NCBI GenBank assembly: GCA_019313765.1
Contig: JAFDAP010000013.1
Coordinates: 1-12,796 of the forward strand
Source: Deltaproteobacteria bacterium
GTDB taxonomy: Bacteria > Desulfobacterota > DSM-4660 > Desulfatiglandales > Desulfatiglandaceae
DNA: 12,796 nt
Direction: 5' to 3'
A program made the translations under genes and the position numbers. Of the stretch, positions 1 to 8,863 are shown piece after piece. The notes under the pieces were generated by a model. That model was not told where the DNA came from. It saw nothing but the letters and a program-made list of their open reading frames with translations, and made no database searches. Positions within the stretch are counted from its first letter, which is position 1. Every line of letters begins with the position of its first letter.

Positions 1-31
1 CTTTTCTCACGAGTTGGTTAATGGTCGGCAT
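1..31 (-). CDS. rpsL: 30S ribosomal protein S12, N-terminal fragment (cut by window edge)
   Basis: Only the first ten codons are present, reading MPTINQLVRK, the highly conserved S12 start. S12 sits at the decoding centre of the 30S subunit. The ATG at 31-29 is preceded by a good Shine-Dalgarno AAGGAG (complement of 37-42) five to six bases upstream. The gene heads the str operon in many bacteria (rpsL-rpsG-fusA-tuf). Its position after rpoC is the common bacterial order. A strong promoter lies about 90 bases upstream. The rest of the protein, including the streptomycin-contact residues, is outside the window. Confidence 0.93.
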   Translation of the reverse strand, partial: MPTINQLVRK

Positions 32-75
32 AAAAACTCCTTACCTTAATCATTATAAGCAAACGCACAGATTAC

Positions 76-92
76 GCCGGGGTTATCCCGGC
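76..92 (-). promoter_or_regulatory. GC-rich hairpin in the rpsL 5' leader
   Basis: There is a perfect 6-bp stem, GCCGGG/CCCGGC (76-81 with 87-92), with a 5-base loop in otherwise AT-rich DNA. It lies between the predicted rpsL promoter and the ribosome-binding site, so it would be in the 5' untranslated RNA. There is no T-tract on either strand, so it is not a standard intrinsic terminator. A role in mRNA stability or translational control is possible but unproven. Confidence 0.45.
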
Positions 93-117
93 AGATTTGA
101 AATTCACAGAATCCTTT

Positions 118-146
118 TTTATATTTTTAATCGTTTACTTTGTCAA
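118..146 (-). promoter_or_regulatory. sigma70-type promoter for rpsL
   Basis: On the minus strand a perfect -35 hexamer TTGACA (complement of 141-146) is followed after exactly 17 bases by TATAAA (complement of 118-123), one mismatch from the -10 consensus. The predicted transcription start near 110 gives a leader of about 80 bases before the rpsL ATG. Base composition around it is AT-rich, as expected for a strong housekeeping promoter. This is the best promoter match I found in the window. Confidence 0.75.
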
Positions 147-194
147 GACATTTTCAAAATAATATCAAAAGAACACAGAGATTTTATCCCACGC

Positions 195-220
195 TAAAAA
201 ACCCTTAATTTCAAAAGGTT
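195..220 (-). terminator. possible intrinsic terminator after rpoC
   Basis: Read on the minus strand, a 7-bp stem AACCTTT/AAGGGTT (one T-G wobble) encloses a 7-base loop and is followed by TTTTT. The stem is AT-rich and weak. Its place, downstream of rpoC and just before the rpsL promoter, fits termination of the rpoBC transcript, though it is about 390 bases past the rpoC stop. Read-through or Rho-dependent termination nearer to rpoC are alternatives. Confidence 0.4.
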
Positions 221-275
221 ATACAATCTTCAAGAAAAAGATTTTGGGGTGATCATTTTCAGTATTCGTAATTCG

Positions 276-611
276 TTATCCGGTATTAGGTTACGCTGCT
301 CGTTTCGTCTGCCGTCAATCGGTTGCGATCATCCTTCCGCTGGCTGAATTTGGTCCAAGCAAGCGATAATTTATACAACTGGCGGCTGGCTTTATCATGG
401 GTATCAATCAGTTCGTTGCATACATCAATATCAATATGGCGGGGGTAAAGATCTTGGGCTTGGCTTAGAGAAACTGCCGCTCTACGATCCCCGATACGAG
501 CTGCGCAACCGCTACCGTTTGACTAAACCGAAATGCCAAAATGATTCTCCAATAGATATACCTTCATTGAACACAAAAACATTTTCTTAAAAGATATAGA
601 TTATCCGGTAT
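276..611. repeat. 11-bp direct repeats flanking a 314-bp segment
   Basis: The word TTATCCGGTAT occurs at 276-286 and again at 601-611, the second copy ending two bases short of the rpoC stop codon. The intervening 314 bp contains the start-less reading frame. I see no terminal inverted repeats just inside the copies. A decayed insertion with target-site duplication, or a recombination scar, would give this pattern, but chance is not excluded. Confidence 0.4.
286..522 (-). pseudogene. unrecognised coding remnant without a start codon
   Basis: The minus strand is open for 78 codons from after a TAG (complement of 523-525) to a TAA at 288-286. It contains no ATG, GTG or TTG near its upstream end. 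The predicted peptide is charged and helix-prone; its middle reads DVCNELIDTHDKASRQLYKL and it ends in TADETSSVT. I do not recognise a family. Codons look bacterial, but the opposite strand is also open over much of this stretch (about 342-590), so this may be a fortuitous frame. It could be the tail of a gene inserted downstream of rpoC and since truncated. No function is proposed. Confidence 0.25.
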
Positions 612-613
612 GT

Positions 614-3600
614 CTAATTACTAACACCCATTTGAATATTTCGATAAGTCTTTACCCCGGTACCAGCGGGTACCAAGCGACCCATTATCACATTTTCCTT
701 CAGGCCTTTCAGGTAGTCAATCTTACCGGCAATGCTGGCATCGGATAATACCTTGGTTGTTTCCTGAAAAGATGCAGCAGAAATGAAGCTCTCTGTACTG
801 AGGGATGCCTTGGTAATCCCTAATAGCAGGGATGCCGCAGTGGCCGGTTTTCCGCCCTGTTCGATAATTCTTTCGTTCTCATTTTCAAAACGCCATTTTT
901 CAACATGCTCTCCCAAAAGGAAATGAGAATCACCCACATCGGTGACATTGACCTGTCGCAGCATCTGCCGGACAATGACTTCAATATGTTTATCGTTGAT
1001 TCTTACGCCCTGTAGTCGATAAACTTCCTGGACCTCATTTACCAGATACTTTGCCAATTCCTTGAGCCCCCTGATTCGCAATATGTCATTGGGATCAGCC
1101 GATCCATCCATCATGGCCTCTCCCGCCCTCACATAATCGCCTTCCAGGACACTGACGTGCTTTCCCCTTGCAACAAAATAATTCACCGGATCGCCCACCT
1201 CCGGAGTAATCGTCATCTTCCTTTTCCCTTTGGTATATTTTCCAAAGGACACGACACCATCTATTTCACTGATAATAGCGACCTCTTTGGGCTTTCTCAC
1301 TTCAAACAGCTCTGCGACCCGGGGCAACCCTCCTGTAATATCCTTCGTCTTGGTGGTCTCTCGCGGAATCTTCGCCAAAACCGCACCTGGACCCACCTCA
1401 TCTCCCTCATTGACCATAATAATTGCGCCCACCGGAAGATGATAACGGGCTTGTGACCTGGCGCTTCCCTTCAAGCTGGCGGTTTTTCCGCTCTTGTCTT
1501 TGATCGAAACGCGGGGCCTGATGTCGAAATCACGGGACTCAACAATAACCCTGCTGATTTTTCCTGTGACATTATCGCGCTTTTCCTGCATGGTTCGGCC
1601 TTCTATAATATCACCAAACTTGATAACACCATGCACCTCTGTCATGATAGGTATGGTAAAGGGATCCCATTCAGCCAAGACCTGTTCGGGTTTGACTTTC
1701 TGGCCGTTTTTAATCATCAAAGTGGCGCCGTATGTGATGGGATATCTCTCTACTTCCCTTCCGCCTTTTCCCAAAACAGCGATTTCGCCATTTCGGTTCA
1801 TAACCACTAAGTTACCTTCTTCATTTTTCACGGTCTTGAGGTCCAAAAACTTCACTTTTCCCTGGTTTCTGGGCTGTATGCTCGACTGTTCCACTCTTCT
1901 GCTTGCGGTACCACCTATGTGAAATGTCCTCATGGTAAGCTGCGTTCCGGGTTCGCCGATGGACTGGGCAGCAATTATACCGACAGCCTCCCCAATATTG
2001 ACTTCATGACCGTGAGCCAGGTCCCTGCCATAGCATTTCTTGCAGACACCCCGTTTCGCCTGACATGTCAAAGCAGACCTGATCCTGACCCTTTCCAACC
2101 CTGCACTCTCTACTTTCTCTACATTCTTTTCATCAATCATTTCATTGGCTTTCACTAACAGTTTTCCCGTCACCGGATCGTAGATATCCTGGAGTGCCAC
2201 GCGACCTAAAATACGCTCTCCAACTCGCTGAAGGATCTCGCCGCCTTCCATAAGGGCGTCCACCCATATGCCATCCATGGTGTCGCAGTCTTCTTCGGTA
2301 ATGATCGCGTCCTGTGCCACGTCTACGAGTCTTCGGGTGAGGTAGCCTGAGTTGGCAGTCTTGAGGGCCGTATCGGCCAAACCTTTTCTGGCCCCATGCG
2401 TGGAAATGAAATATTGCAAAACGGTCAAGCCCTCACGAAAATTGGACGTAATGGGCGTTTCGATGATTTCACCGGAAGGTTTGGCCATCAAACCCCTCAT
2501 ACCGGCCAACTGCCTCATCTGATCTTTACTCCCCCTTGCGCCCGAGTCAGACATCATGTAAATAGGATTGAAACTGTGAGTCTCCACCTTTTTCTTTCCA
2601 GAAACCTTTACACCTTCCGTGGCCATTTCCTTCATCATCTCGGACGCCACATCTTCTGTGGATTGTGCCCAGATATCCACGACTTTGTTGTATTTTTCTC
2701 CATCGGTAATCAGGCCGCGTATGTATTGATCATCGATCTTTTTGACTTCATCTTCGGCCTTAAAGATAATTTTTTGTTTTTTTGACGGGACCACCATGTC
2801 TTTCATGGAAATGGATATACCTGAATTGGTTGCGTATTCGTAACCGATATCTTTCAACCGGTCCGCCAAAATGACCGTGGCTTTGGTCCCGACCCTGCGA
2901 TACGACTCGTTTATCAAGAAACGCAGTTCCTTTTTGGACATGACCTTGTTCATAAGGGCAAAGGGAAGCGATTCCGGTAAGATTTCATAAAGGAGGACGC
3001 GGCCCGTAGTCGTATCTTCAATCTTTCCCTCTATCCTGACTTTAATCGAGGCATGCAACCCTAATTCACGGGCGTCATATGCAATTCTTACCTCTTGCGG
3101 GTTTGAAAAAATACTTCCTTCCCCTTTTGAATCGGGCCTTTCCCGCGTCATGTAATAAATTCCTAAAACAATATCCTGGCTGGGAACAATAATAGGTTCC
3201 CCGTTGGCGGGCGATAGGATATTGTTGGTGGACATCATCAAAACCCTGGCCTCGATCTGCGCCTCAATGGATAATGGCACATGGACCGCCATCTGATCCC
3301 CGTCAAAATCGGCATTAAAGGCGGTGCACACCAGGGGGTGAAGCTGAATGGCCTTCCCCTCAATAAGAATAGGCTCAAACGCCTGAATACCCAATCGGTG
3401 TAGAGTGGGTGCCCTGTTCAGCAAGATACAGTATTCCCTGACCACTTCATCCAAGGCATCCCAGACATCCGGCGTTTCTCTCTCTACCATCTTCTTTGCG
3501 CTCTTGATAGTGGTGACCAGGCCTTTTTCATCCAATTTGTTGTATATAAAGGGCTTAAAGAGTTCCACCGCCATCTTCTTGGGAAGCCCGCACTGGTGTA

Positions 3601-4687
3601 AACGAAGATTAGGGCCTACAACAATCACCGAGCGGCCCGAATAGTCCACCCGTTTCCCAAGCAGGTTCTGCCGAAATCTTCCCTGTTTGCCTTTCAGCAT
3701 GTCGCTCAAGGACTTGAAAGGCCTTTTGTTTGCTCCTGTGACTACTTTGCCCCTTCTCCCGTTATCAAATAAAACATCTACCGACTCCTGGAGCATGCGC
3801 TTTTCGTTTCTTACTATAATATCGGGCGCATTCAGTTCCAGAAGCCTTTTTAGCCTGTTGTTCCGATTGATCACCCTGCGATACAAATCATTTAAATCAG
3901 AGGTCGCAAACCGGCCCCCGTCAAGAGGTACAAGGGGCCTGAGGTCGGGAGGCAAGACCGGAATAACGCCTAAGATTGTCCATTCCGGCCGGTTCTTTGA
4001 ATCCCTGAACGCATCAATAATTTTGAGCCTTTTGGCCAATTTTTTCCGTTTTGCATCTGACCGAGTCCCTATCATTTCCACTCTCAGTGTTTCCGAAAGC
4101 TCGTCCAAATTTAGCTCCCGTAACATGGCCCGAATCGTTTCAGCCCCAATACCCGCTTTAAATCGGTCACCGTAGTCCTCCCTTGCCTGTCGCAACTGCT
4201 CATCCGTCAGAAGCGTACCTTTTACAAGGGGAGTGTCCCCGGCCTCAGCAACAATGTAAGCCTCAAAATAGAGAACTCGTTCCAAATCCTTCAAAGTCAA
4301 ATCAAGGAGGTTACCCACCTTGGACGGAAGGCACTTCAAAAACCAGATATGGGCCACAGGCGCGGCCAGTTCAATATGACCCATGCGTTCACGGCGAACT
4401 TTGCTCTGGATCACCTCTACCCCGCACTTTTCGCACACGATACCCCTGTGTTTCATGCGTTTGTATTTGCCGCAATTGCACTCGTAATCCTTGATTGGCC
4501 CGAATATCTTTGAGCAAAAAAGACCATCTCGTTCCGGCTTGAAGGTCCTGTAATTGATGGTTTCAGGTTTTTTGACCTCGCCAAAAGACCACTCTCTGAT
4601 CTTTTCGGGCGATGCCAATGAAATCCTGACAGCATTAAAGCTCGATGGGTCCTTCGGCTTTGTAAAGAAACTGTATAATTCTTCCAA
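614..4687 (-). CDS. rpoC: DNA-directed RNA polymerase subunit beta'
   Basis: This is the largest catalytic subunit of RNA polymerase, 1357 residues from the chosen start. The N-terminal zinc ribbon cysteines fall at 70, 72, 85 and 88. The active-site loop NADFDGDQMAVH places the Mg-binding aspartates at 460, 462 and 464. Both sets match the E. coli numbering exactly. The bridge-helix region lies around 765-793. The second zinc site cysteines are at 801, 875, 882 and 885, and the trigger-loop sequence GIIAAQSIGEPGTQLTMRTF starts at about 903. It is followed by an SI3-like insertion and then the conserved C-terminal part. Start choice: an in-frame ATG at 4732 exists, but it adds 15 residues that translate an intergenic repeat. 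The TTG at 4687 sits seven bases after AGAGGAG and gives the family start EELYSFF. It lies 63 bases downstream of rpoB and is co-transcribed with it. Confidence 0.98.
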   Translation of the reverse strand: MEELYSFFTKPKDPSSFNAVRISLASPEKIREWSFGEVKKPETINYRTFKPERDGLFCSKIFGPIKDYECNCGKYKRMKHRGIVCEKCGVEVIQSKVRRERMGHIELAAPVAHIWFLKCLPSKVGNLLDLTLKDLERVLYFEAYIVAEAGDTPLVKGTLLTDEQLRQAREDYGDRFKAGIGAETIRAMLRELNLDELSETLRVEMIGTRSDAKRKKLAKRLKIIDAFRDSKNRPEWTILGVIPVLPPDLRPLVPLDGGRFATSDLNDLYRRVINRNNRLKRLLELNAPDIIVRNEKRMLQESVDVLFDNGRRGKVVTGANKRPFKSLSDMLKGKQGRFRQNLLGKRVDYSGRSVIVVGPNLRLHQCGLPKKMAVELFKPFIYNKLDEKGLVTTIKSAKKMVERETPDVWDALDEVVREYCILLNRAPTLHRLGIQAFEPILIEGKAIQLHPLVCTAFNADFDGDQMAVHVPLSIEAQIEARVLMMSTNNILSPANGEPIIVPSQDIVLGIYYMTRERPDSKGEGSIFSNPQEVRIAYDARELGLHASIKVRIEGKIEDTTTGRVLLYEILPESLPFALMNKVMSKKELRFLINESYRRVGTKATVILADRLKDIGYEYATNSGISISMKDMVVPSKKQKIIFKAEDEVKKIDDQYIRGLITDGEKYNKVVDIWAQSTEDVASEMMKEMATEGVKVSGKKKVETHSFNPIYMMSDSGARGSKDQMRQLAGMRGLMAKPSGEIIETPITSNFREGLTVLQYFISTHGARKGLADTALKTANSGYLTRRLVDVAQDAIITEEDCDTMDGIWVDALMEGGEILQRVGERILGRVALQDIYDPVTGKLLVKANEMIDEKNVEKVESAGLERVRIRSALTCQAKRGVCKKCYGRDLAHGHEVNIGEAVGIIAAQSIGEPGTQLTMRTFHIGGTASRRVEQSSIQPRNQGKVKFLDLKTVKNEEGNLVVMNRNGEIAVLGKGGREVERYPITYGATLMIKNGQKVKPEQVLAEWDPFTIPIMTEVHGVIKFGDIIEGRTMQEKRDNVTGKISRVIVESRDFDIRPRVSIKDKSGKTASLKGSARSQARYHLPVGAIIMVNEGDEVGPGAVLAKIPRETTKTKDITGGLPRVAELFEVRKPKEVAIISEIDGVVSFGKYTKGKRKMTITPEVGDPVNYFVARGKHVSVLEGDYVRAGEAMMDGSADPNDILRIRGLKELAKYLVNEVQEVYRLQGVRINDKHIEVIVRQMLRQVNVTDVGDSHFLLGEHVEKWRFENENERIIEQGGKPATAASLLLGITKASLSTESFISAASFQETTKVLSDASIAGKIDYLKGLKENVIMGRLVPAGTGVKTYRNIQMGVSN

Positions 4688-4710
4688 TGCCTCTCTCCTC
4701 TGGATTTTAG

Positions 4711-4733
4711 ATTGACGATTATCAATCATCAAT
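4711..4733 (-). repeat. 23-bp hairpin repeat in the rpoB-rpoC gap
   Basis: Ten-base arms (4711-4720 and 4724-4733) around a 3-base loop form a complete stem on the minus strand, including one T-G wobble. The arms match the hairpin at 11947-11969 except for a single base, and that change still pairs. It lies just upstream of the rpoC ribosome-binding site. If an upstream ATG were used for rpoC, the repeat would be translated. Confidence 0.6.
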
Positions 4734-4750
4734 AGACAATATTCAATACC

Positions 4751-7700
4751 TTATGCCTGGCTATCCTCAAAAAGCTGAATCTCCAATCCAAGGCTCTGCA
4801 GCTCTTTCATAAGAACCTTGAAGGATTCCGGCAGCCCTGCCTCAAGTACATTGTTGCCCTTGACGATCCTTTCATACATCCGGGTTCTTCCCGCCACATC
4901 ATCCGATTTAACGGTCAGAAACTCCTGGAGGGAATAGGCCGCACCATAGGACTCCATGGCCCAGACCTCCATCTCGCCCAATCTCTGACCTCCGAACTGG
5001 GCCTTTCCACCCAAGGGCTGCTGGGTTACAAGTGAATAGGGACCGATGGAACGTGCATGCAGTTTGTCATCCACTAAGTGATGGAGTTTCATAATGTACA
5101 TGGCTCCGACGGTGATATCTTGATCAAAAGGCTCTCCTGTGAGGCCGTTATAAAGGGTCGTCTGTCCGGTTATGGGCAACCCAGCCTCCTTGAAACACTT
5201 TATGATATCCTCCTCTTCCGCACCATCAAAGACCGGTGTAGACATGGGAATGCCGTCCGTCAACAAACGGGCCTTTTTTGTCAGATCTTCATCAGATGTA
5301 TTATCAAAAAATCTATTATACTCCGCTTTTGGGAACACCTTCTTAAGCTTACGTCTAAGTTCATCCGTACTCTCCATCCTGTCTAACAATTCCCCAATCT
5401 GTCTGCCCAATTCTCTGGAGGCCCAACCCAAATGCGTTTCCAGGACCTGTCCCACATTCATCCTCGAAGGCACGCCTAAAGGATTAAGGACGATGTCCAC
5501 AGGGGTCCCATCTGAAAAATAGGGCATATCCTCAACAGGAAGTATCCTGGACAAGACGCCCTTATTTCCATGACGACCGGCCATTTTATCACCGACCGAC
5601 AATTTGCGTTTTACCGCTACATAGACTTTCACTAATTTAATAACGCCCGGTGCTAATTCGTCGCCGAGGCTTAATTTCTCTTTTTTATCCTCAAAACCGC
5701 TATTGATGCTCTCTATCCTGGACGAATAGCGCTCAACAATGGACTCCAGTCTCTCGATCACATCCATTGTGTCCTTTAGGTCCACACCTGCCCAGGCATC
5801 AACCGCGATTCGGTCTACGTCCTCCTCTTTTATCGCCCTCTTTCCAGGCATGACCACCTCACCTGTCCCCTTATCACGCATGTCGGCCTTGAGCTTTTTC
5901 CCTACGAGGAGGTCCCTCAATTTTTCCCTCGCGCTCCTCGAAATCACATCCACCTCATCCCGCAGGTTCTTCTCAAGTCGTTCAGTCTCTTCGGCTTCAA
6001 TTTCGAGAGTCCGCTGGTCTTTCTCAACACCCCTCCTTGCGAATACCTTGGCATCAATAACTATACCTTGGACGCCAGGTGGGACCCTCATGGAAGAGTC
6101 CTTTACATCCCCTGCCTTGTCTCCGAATATAGCCCTCAAAAGTTTCTCTTCCGGAGATAGCTGGGTCTCTCCTTTCGGCGTTATCTTTCCCACTAAGACG
6201 TCGCCTGGATTGACTTCCGCTCCAATCTTGATGATTCCGCTTTCATCTAAATACTTTAAGGCCTCCTCACCCACATTGGGAATATCCCTGGTGATTTCTT
6301 CCTTACCTAACTTTGTATCCCGGGACATAACCTCAAATTCTTCTATGTGGAGGGATGTATAGATATCCTCCTTCACGACCCTCTCGCTGATGAGTATCGA
6401 ATCCTCAAAATTATACCCCCCCCAGGACATGAAAGCGACCATCACGTTCTGACCCAGGGCAAGCTCTCCAAGCTCGGATGCGGGTCCGTCGGCAATAATC
6501 TGCCCCTTCTTGACTATATCCCCCTTCATTACAATCGGTTTTTGGGTATAGCAGCTGTTCTGGTTGGATCTCTTGAACTTTGCTAATTTACAAATTTCCA
6601 CCTCAGGTTCGTCATCATTCGATGCCCCGCTGGACCTGATTACAATACGTGAGGCATCCACGTCCTCAACTACACCGTCCATTTTGGCAATCACGGAGAT
6701 ACCGGAATCCCGCGCAACCACATTCTCTATTCCGGTGCCTATCAATGGGGCCTTGGCTTTCAATAGCGGCACTGCCTGACGCTGCATGTTTGATCCCATA
6801 AGGGCCCTGTTGGCATCGTCATGCTCCAGAAAAGGGATTAAAGAGGCGGAGACGCTTACAAGCTGATCCGGAGACACATCCATATACCTTATGTCCGAAA
6901 CAGGCGCCTTTCCGGCCTCTCCCTCTACCCGTACAGCGGCCTCTTTTCTCAGAAAAAGGCCATGCTTATCCAAAGGGGAGTTGGCCTGGGCAATGGGGTA
7001 TTTCTGTTCATCGATAGCAGACAGGTATTCAATTTCTTTGCTTGCTTTGCCATTCTCCACGTGTCTGTATGGCGTCTCGATAAAGCCAAACTCATTCACC
7101 CTCGCATACGTGCTCAAAGATACAATTAAACCGATATTTGGTCCTTCCGGTGTTTCAATTGGACAAATCCTGCCGTAATGGGTTGGATGAACGTCCCGAA
7201 CCTCGAATCCCGCCCTTTCCCTGGTCAAACCACCAGGGCCTAAAGCACTCAGCCTTCGTTTATGAGTAACCTCTGATAATGGGTTAGTCTGATCCATAAA
7301 TTGGGAAAGCTGGCTTGTTCCGAAAAACTCCTTAACCACGGCCGAGACCGGTTTGGAGTTTATCAAATCGTGGGGCATCAAGGTTTCCACTTCTTGAAGG
7401 CTCATCCTTTCCTTGATAGCCCTTTCCATTCTCACGAGCCCTATCCTGTACTGATTCTCGAGGAGTTCACCTACAGCCCGCACCCGCCGGTTTCCAAGAT
7501 TATCAATATCATCCACCATGGCCTCGGCATTCTTCAGTTTAATAAGCTCTTTTACCGTAGCCAAGATATCTTCTTTTCTAAGGGTTCGCTGATCAAGAGG
7601 GACATCAAAATTGAGCCGGTAATTTAACTTCAGCCGACCCACCTTAGAAAGGTCATAGGTATTTAAATTGAAAAAAAGGTTGTTAAAAAAATTGTTCGCC

Positions 7701-8863
7701 ACTTCCTGAGTCGGCGGACTGCTGGGCCGCATTTTTCTGTAAATATCAAGGACCGCCTCATCAGGAACAGCTATCTTGTCCAAAACCATGGTGTCTCTGA
7801 TAGTGGAGCTCACACCCTGGGCATCTAAGACAAGGCACTCGATCTTATTGATTCCCTTATTCTTAAGCACTTCGAGCATTTCGGTGGTAAGCGTTTGATT
7901 CCCCTCAACCAAGACCTCTCCTGTCTCCGGATCTACCAGGTCATCTGCAATCACGCGGTCCACAATATCTTCGAGTTCAATGGGTATGCGAGTAATGCCG
8001 GCACCCTGGATTATCTTGTGAAGTCGCTTTGTGTATTTCTCTCCTTTTTTGGCCAGGACCTCACCGGTCTGATCGTTAACAATGTCTTTGGTGATCCTGC
8101 TTTGATACAAACTCTCTATCTTTGCCTCTCGCCAGCATCCTTTCTCCTCAATTCCGATGATTTCGATTTCATAAAAATGCTGCAAGATATCCTTTGTCGA
8201 ATATCCTAAGGCCTTGAGCAGTATTGTCGCCGGAAATTTCCGTCTCCTGTCGATCCGCACATACAAAAGATCTTTGGGGTCAAACTCAAAATCAAGCCAG
8301 GAGCCTCGCAAGGGGATAATGCGAGCTGAATAGAGAAGCTTTCCACTGGCATGGGTCTTCCCCTTGTCATGATCAAAAAAGGCCCCGGGGGAACGATGGA
8401 GCTGGCTGACGACCACCCTTTCGGTCCCGTTAATGATAAAAGTCCCTCGTTCCGTCATCATAGGGAGGGTTCCGAAATAAATTTCTTGTTCCTTGATATC
8501 CCTGATACTTTTTGTGCCATTGACAGTATCCGTATCAAATACAACCAATCGGACGGTCAGTCTGAGGGGAGTCTCATAAGTCATACCTTTGTTCAGGCAG
8601 TCTTCCTCATCGTATTTGGCCTCTTCAAACCTATATCTGACAAATTCCAGAGAAGAAGTGTCGGCAAAATCATGAATTGGAAAAACGCTCTTAAATGCTC
8701 CCTCAAGCCCGATATCCTGACGCTCTTCGGGTGGGACATCTCTTTGCAAGAGCCGCTCATAGGAACGCTTCTGTATATCAATCAGATTCGGGATCTCTAC
8801 GACTTTCTCAATTTTCCCAAAATTTCTTCTTGGACGAATGCTGACACCATCTTGTCCTGACAT
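4751..8863 (-). CDS. rpoB: DNA-directed RNA polymerase subunit beta
   Basis: Full-length beta subunit, 1370 residues against about 1342 in E. coli. Recognisable blocks are the rifampicin-pocket cluster at about 513-545 (FFGTSQLSQFMDQ, then THKRRLSALGPGG), the fork and RICPIETPEGPNIGLI block at about 565-580, GGYNFEDSILIS at 815-826, and the active-site basic motif GDKMAGRHGNKG at 1091-1102. The C-terminal clamp-anchor block contains GGKAQFGGQRLGEMEVWAME. A lysine/glutamate-rich stretch at about 945-1040 sits where proteobacterial beta carries its SI2 insertion. The main positions of known rifampicin resistance (Q521, D524, H534, R537 and S539 here) have the sensitive-type residues. The ATG is preceded by GAGGAG at five bases' spacing. 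It lies between rplL (142-bp gap) and rpoC. Confidence 0.99.
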   Translation of the reverse strand: MSGQDGVSIRPRRNFGKIEKVVEIPNLIDIQKRSYERLLQRDVPPEERQDIGLEGAFKSVFPIHDFADTSSLEFVRYRFEEAKYDEEDCLNKGMTYETPLRLTVRLVVFDTDTVNGTKSIRDIKEQEIYFGTLPMMTERGTFIINGTERVVVSQLHRSPGAFFDHDKGKTHASGKLLYSARIIPLRGSWLDFEFDPKDLLYVRIDRRRKFPATILLKALGYSTKDILQHFYEIEIIGIEEKGCWREAKIESLYQSRITKDIVNDQTGEVLAKKGEKYTKRLHKIIQGAGITRIPIELEDIVDRVIADDLVDPETGEVLVEGNQTLTTEMLEVLKNKGINKIECLVLDAQGVSSTIRDTMVLDKIAVPDEAVLDIYRKMRPSSPPTQEVANNFFNNLFFNLNTYDLSKVGRLKLNYRLNFDVPLDQRTLRKEDILATVKELIKLKNAEAMVDDIDNLGNRRVRAVGELLENQYRIGLVRMERAIKERMSLQEVETLMPHDLINSKPVSAVVKEFFGTSQLSQFMDQTNPLSEVTHKRRLSALGPGGLTRERAGFEVRDVHPTHYGRICPIETPEGPNIGLIVSLSTYARVNEFGFIETPYRHVENGKASKEIEYLSAIDEQKYPIAQANSPLDKHGLFLRKEAAVRVEGEAGKAPVSDIRYMDVSPDQLVSVSASLIPFLEHDDANRALMGSNMQRQAVPLLKAKAPLIGTGIENVVARDSGISVIAKMDGVVEDVDASRIVIRSSGASNDDEPEVEICKLAKFKRSNQNSCYTQKPIVMKGDIVKKGQIIADGPASELGELALGQNVMVAFMSWGGYNFEDSILISERVVKEDIYTSLHIEEFEVMSRDTKLGKEEITRDIPNVGEEALKYLDESGIIKIGAEVNPGDVLVGKITPKGETQLSPEEKLLRAIFGDKAGDVKDSSMRVPPGVQGIVIDAKVFARRGVEKDQRTLEIEAEETERLEKNLRDEVDVISRSAREKLRDLLVGKKLKADMRDKGTGEVVMPGKRAIKEEDVDRIAVDAWAGVDLKDTMDVIERLESIVERYSSRIESINSGFEDKKEKLSLGDELAPGVIKLVKVYVAVKRKLSVGDKMAGRHGNKGVLSRILPVEDMPYFSDGTPVDIVLNPLGVPSRMNVGQVLETHLGWASRELGRQIGELLDRMESTDELRRKLKKVFPKAEYNRFFDNTSDEDLTKKARLLTDGIPMSTPVFDGAEEEDIIKCFKEAGLPITGQTTLYNGLTGEPFDQDITVGAMYIMKLHHLVDDKLHARSIGPYSLVTQQPLGGKAQFGGQRLGEMEVWAMESYGAAYSLQEFLTVKSDDVAGRTRMYERIVKGNNVLEAGLPESFKVLMKELQSLGLEIQLFEDSQA

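Larger units (their letters stand above)
32..613. other. rpoC-rpsL spacer: terminator, rpsL promoter, leader hairpin, ORF remnant
   Basis: This 582-bp stretch has no intact gene. In the direction of transcription it contains an unremarkable AT-rich part next to the rpoC stop and a segment about 314 bp long lying between two 11-bp direct repeats. That segment holds an open frame without a start codon. Next come a weak intrinsic-terminator-like hairpin (195-220), a sigma70-type promoter (118-146), a GC-rich leader hairpin (76-92) and the rpsL ribosome-binding site. The arrangement suggests that the rpoBC transcript ends here and the rpsL transcript starts anew. Confidence 0.7.

Noticed and set aside
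576..589. 14 bases shared with the hairpin between tRNA-Trp and secE (AAGAAAATGTTTTT).
   Set aside because: About one such match is expected by chance in a window of this size, more in AT-rich DNA. The second copy here is not palindromic.
342..590. Plus-strand open frame ending LPLYDPRYELRNRYRLTKPK... and a stop at 588-590.
   Set aside because: It overlaps the minus-strand remnant, has no ribosome-binding site or good start, and its composition is no more protein-like than the opposite strand. It is unrecognised.
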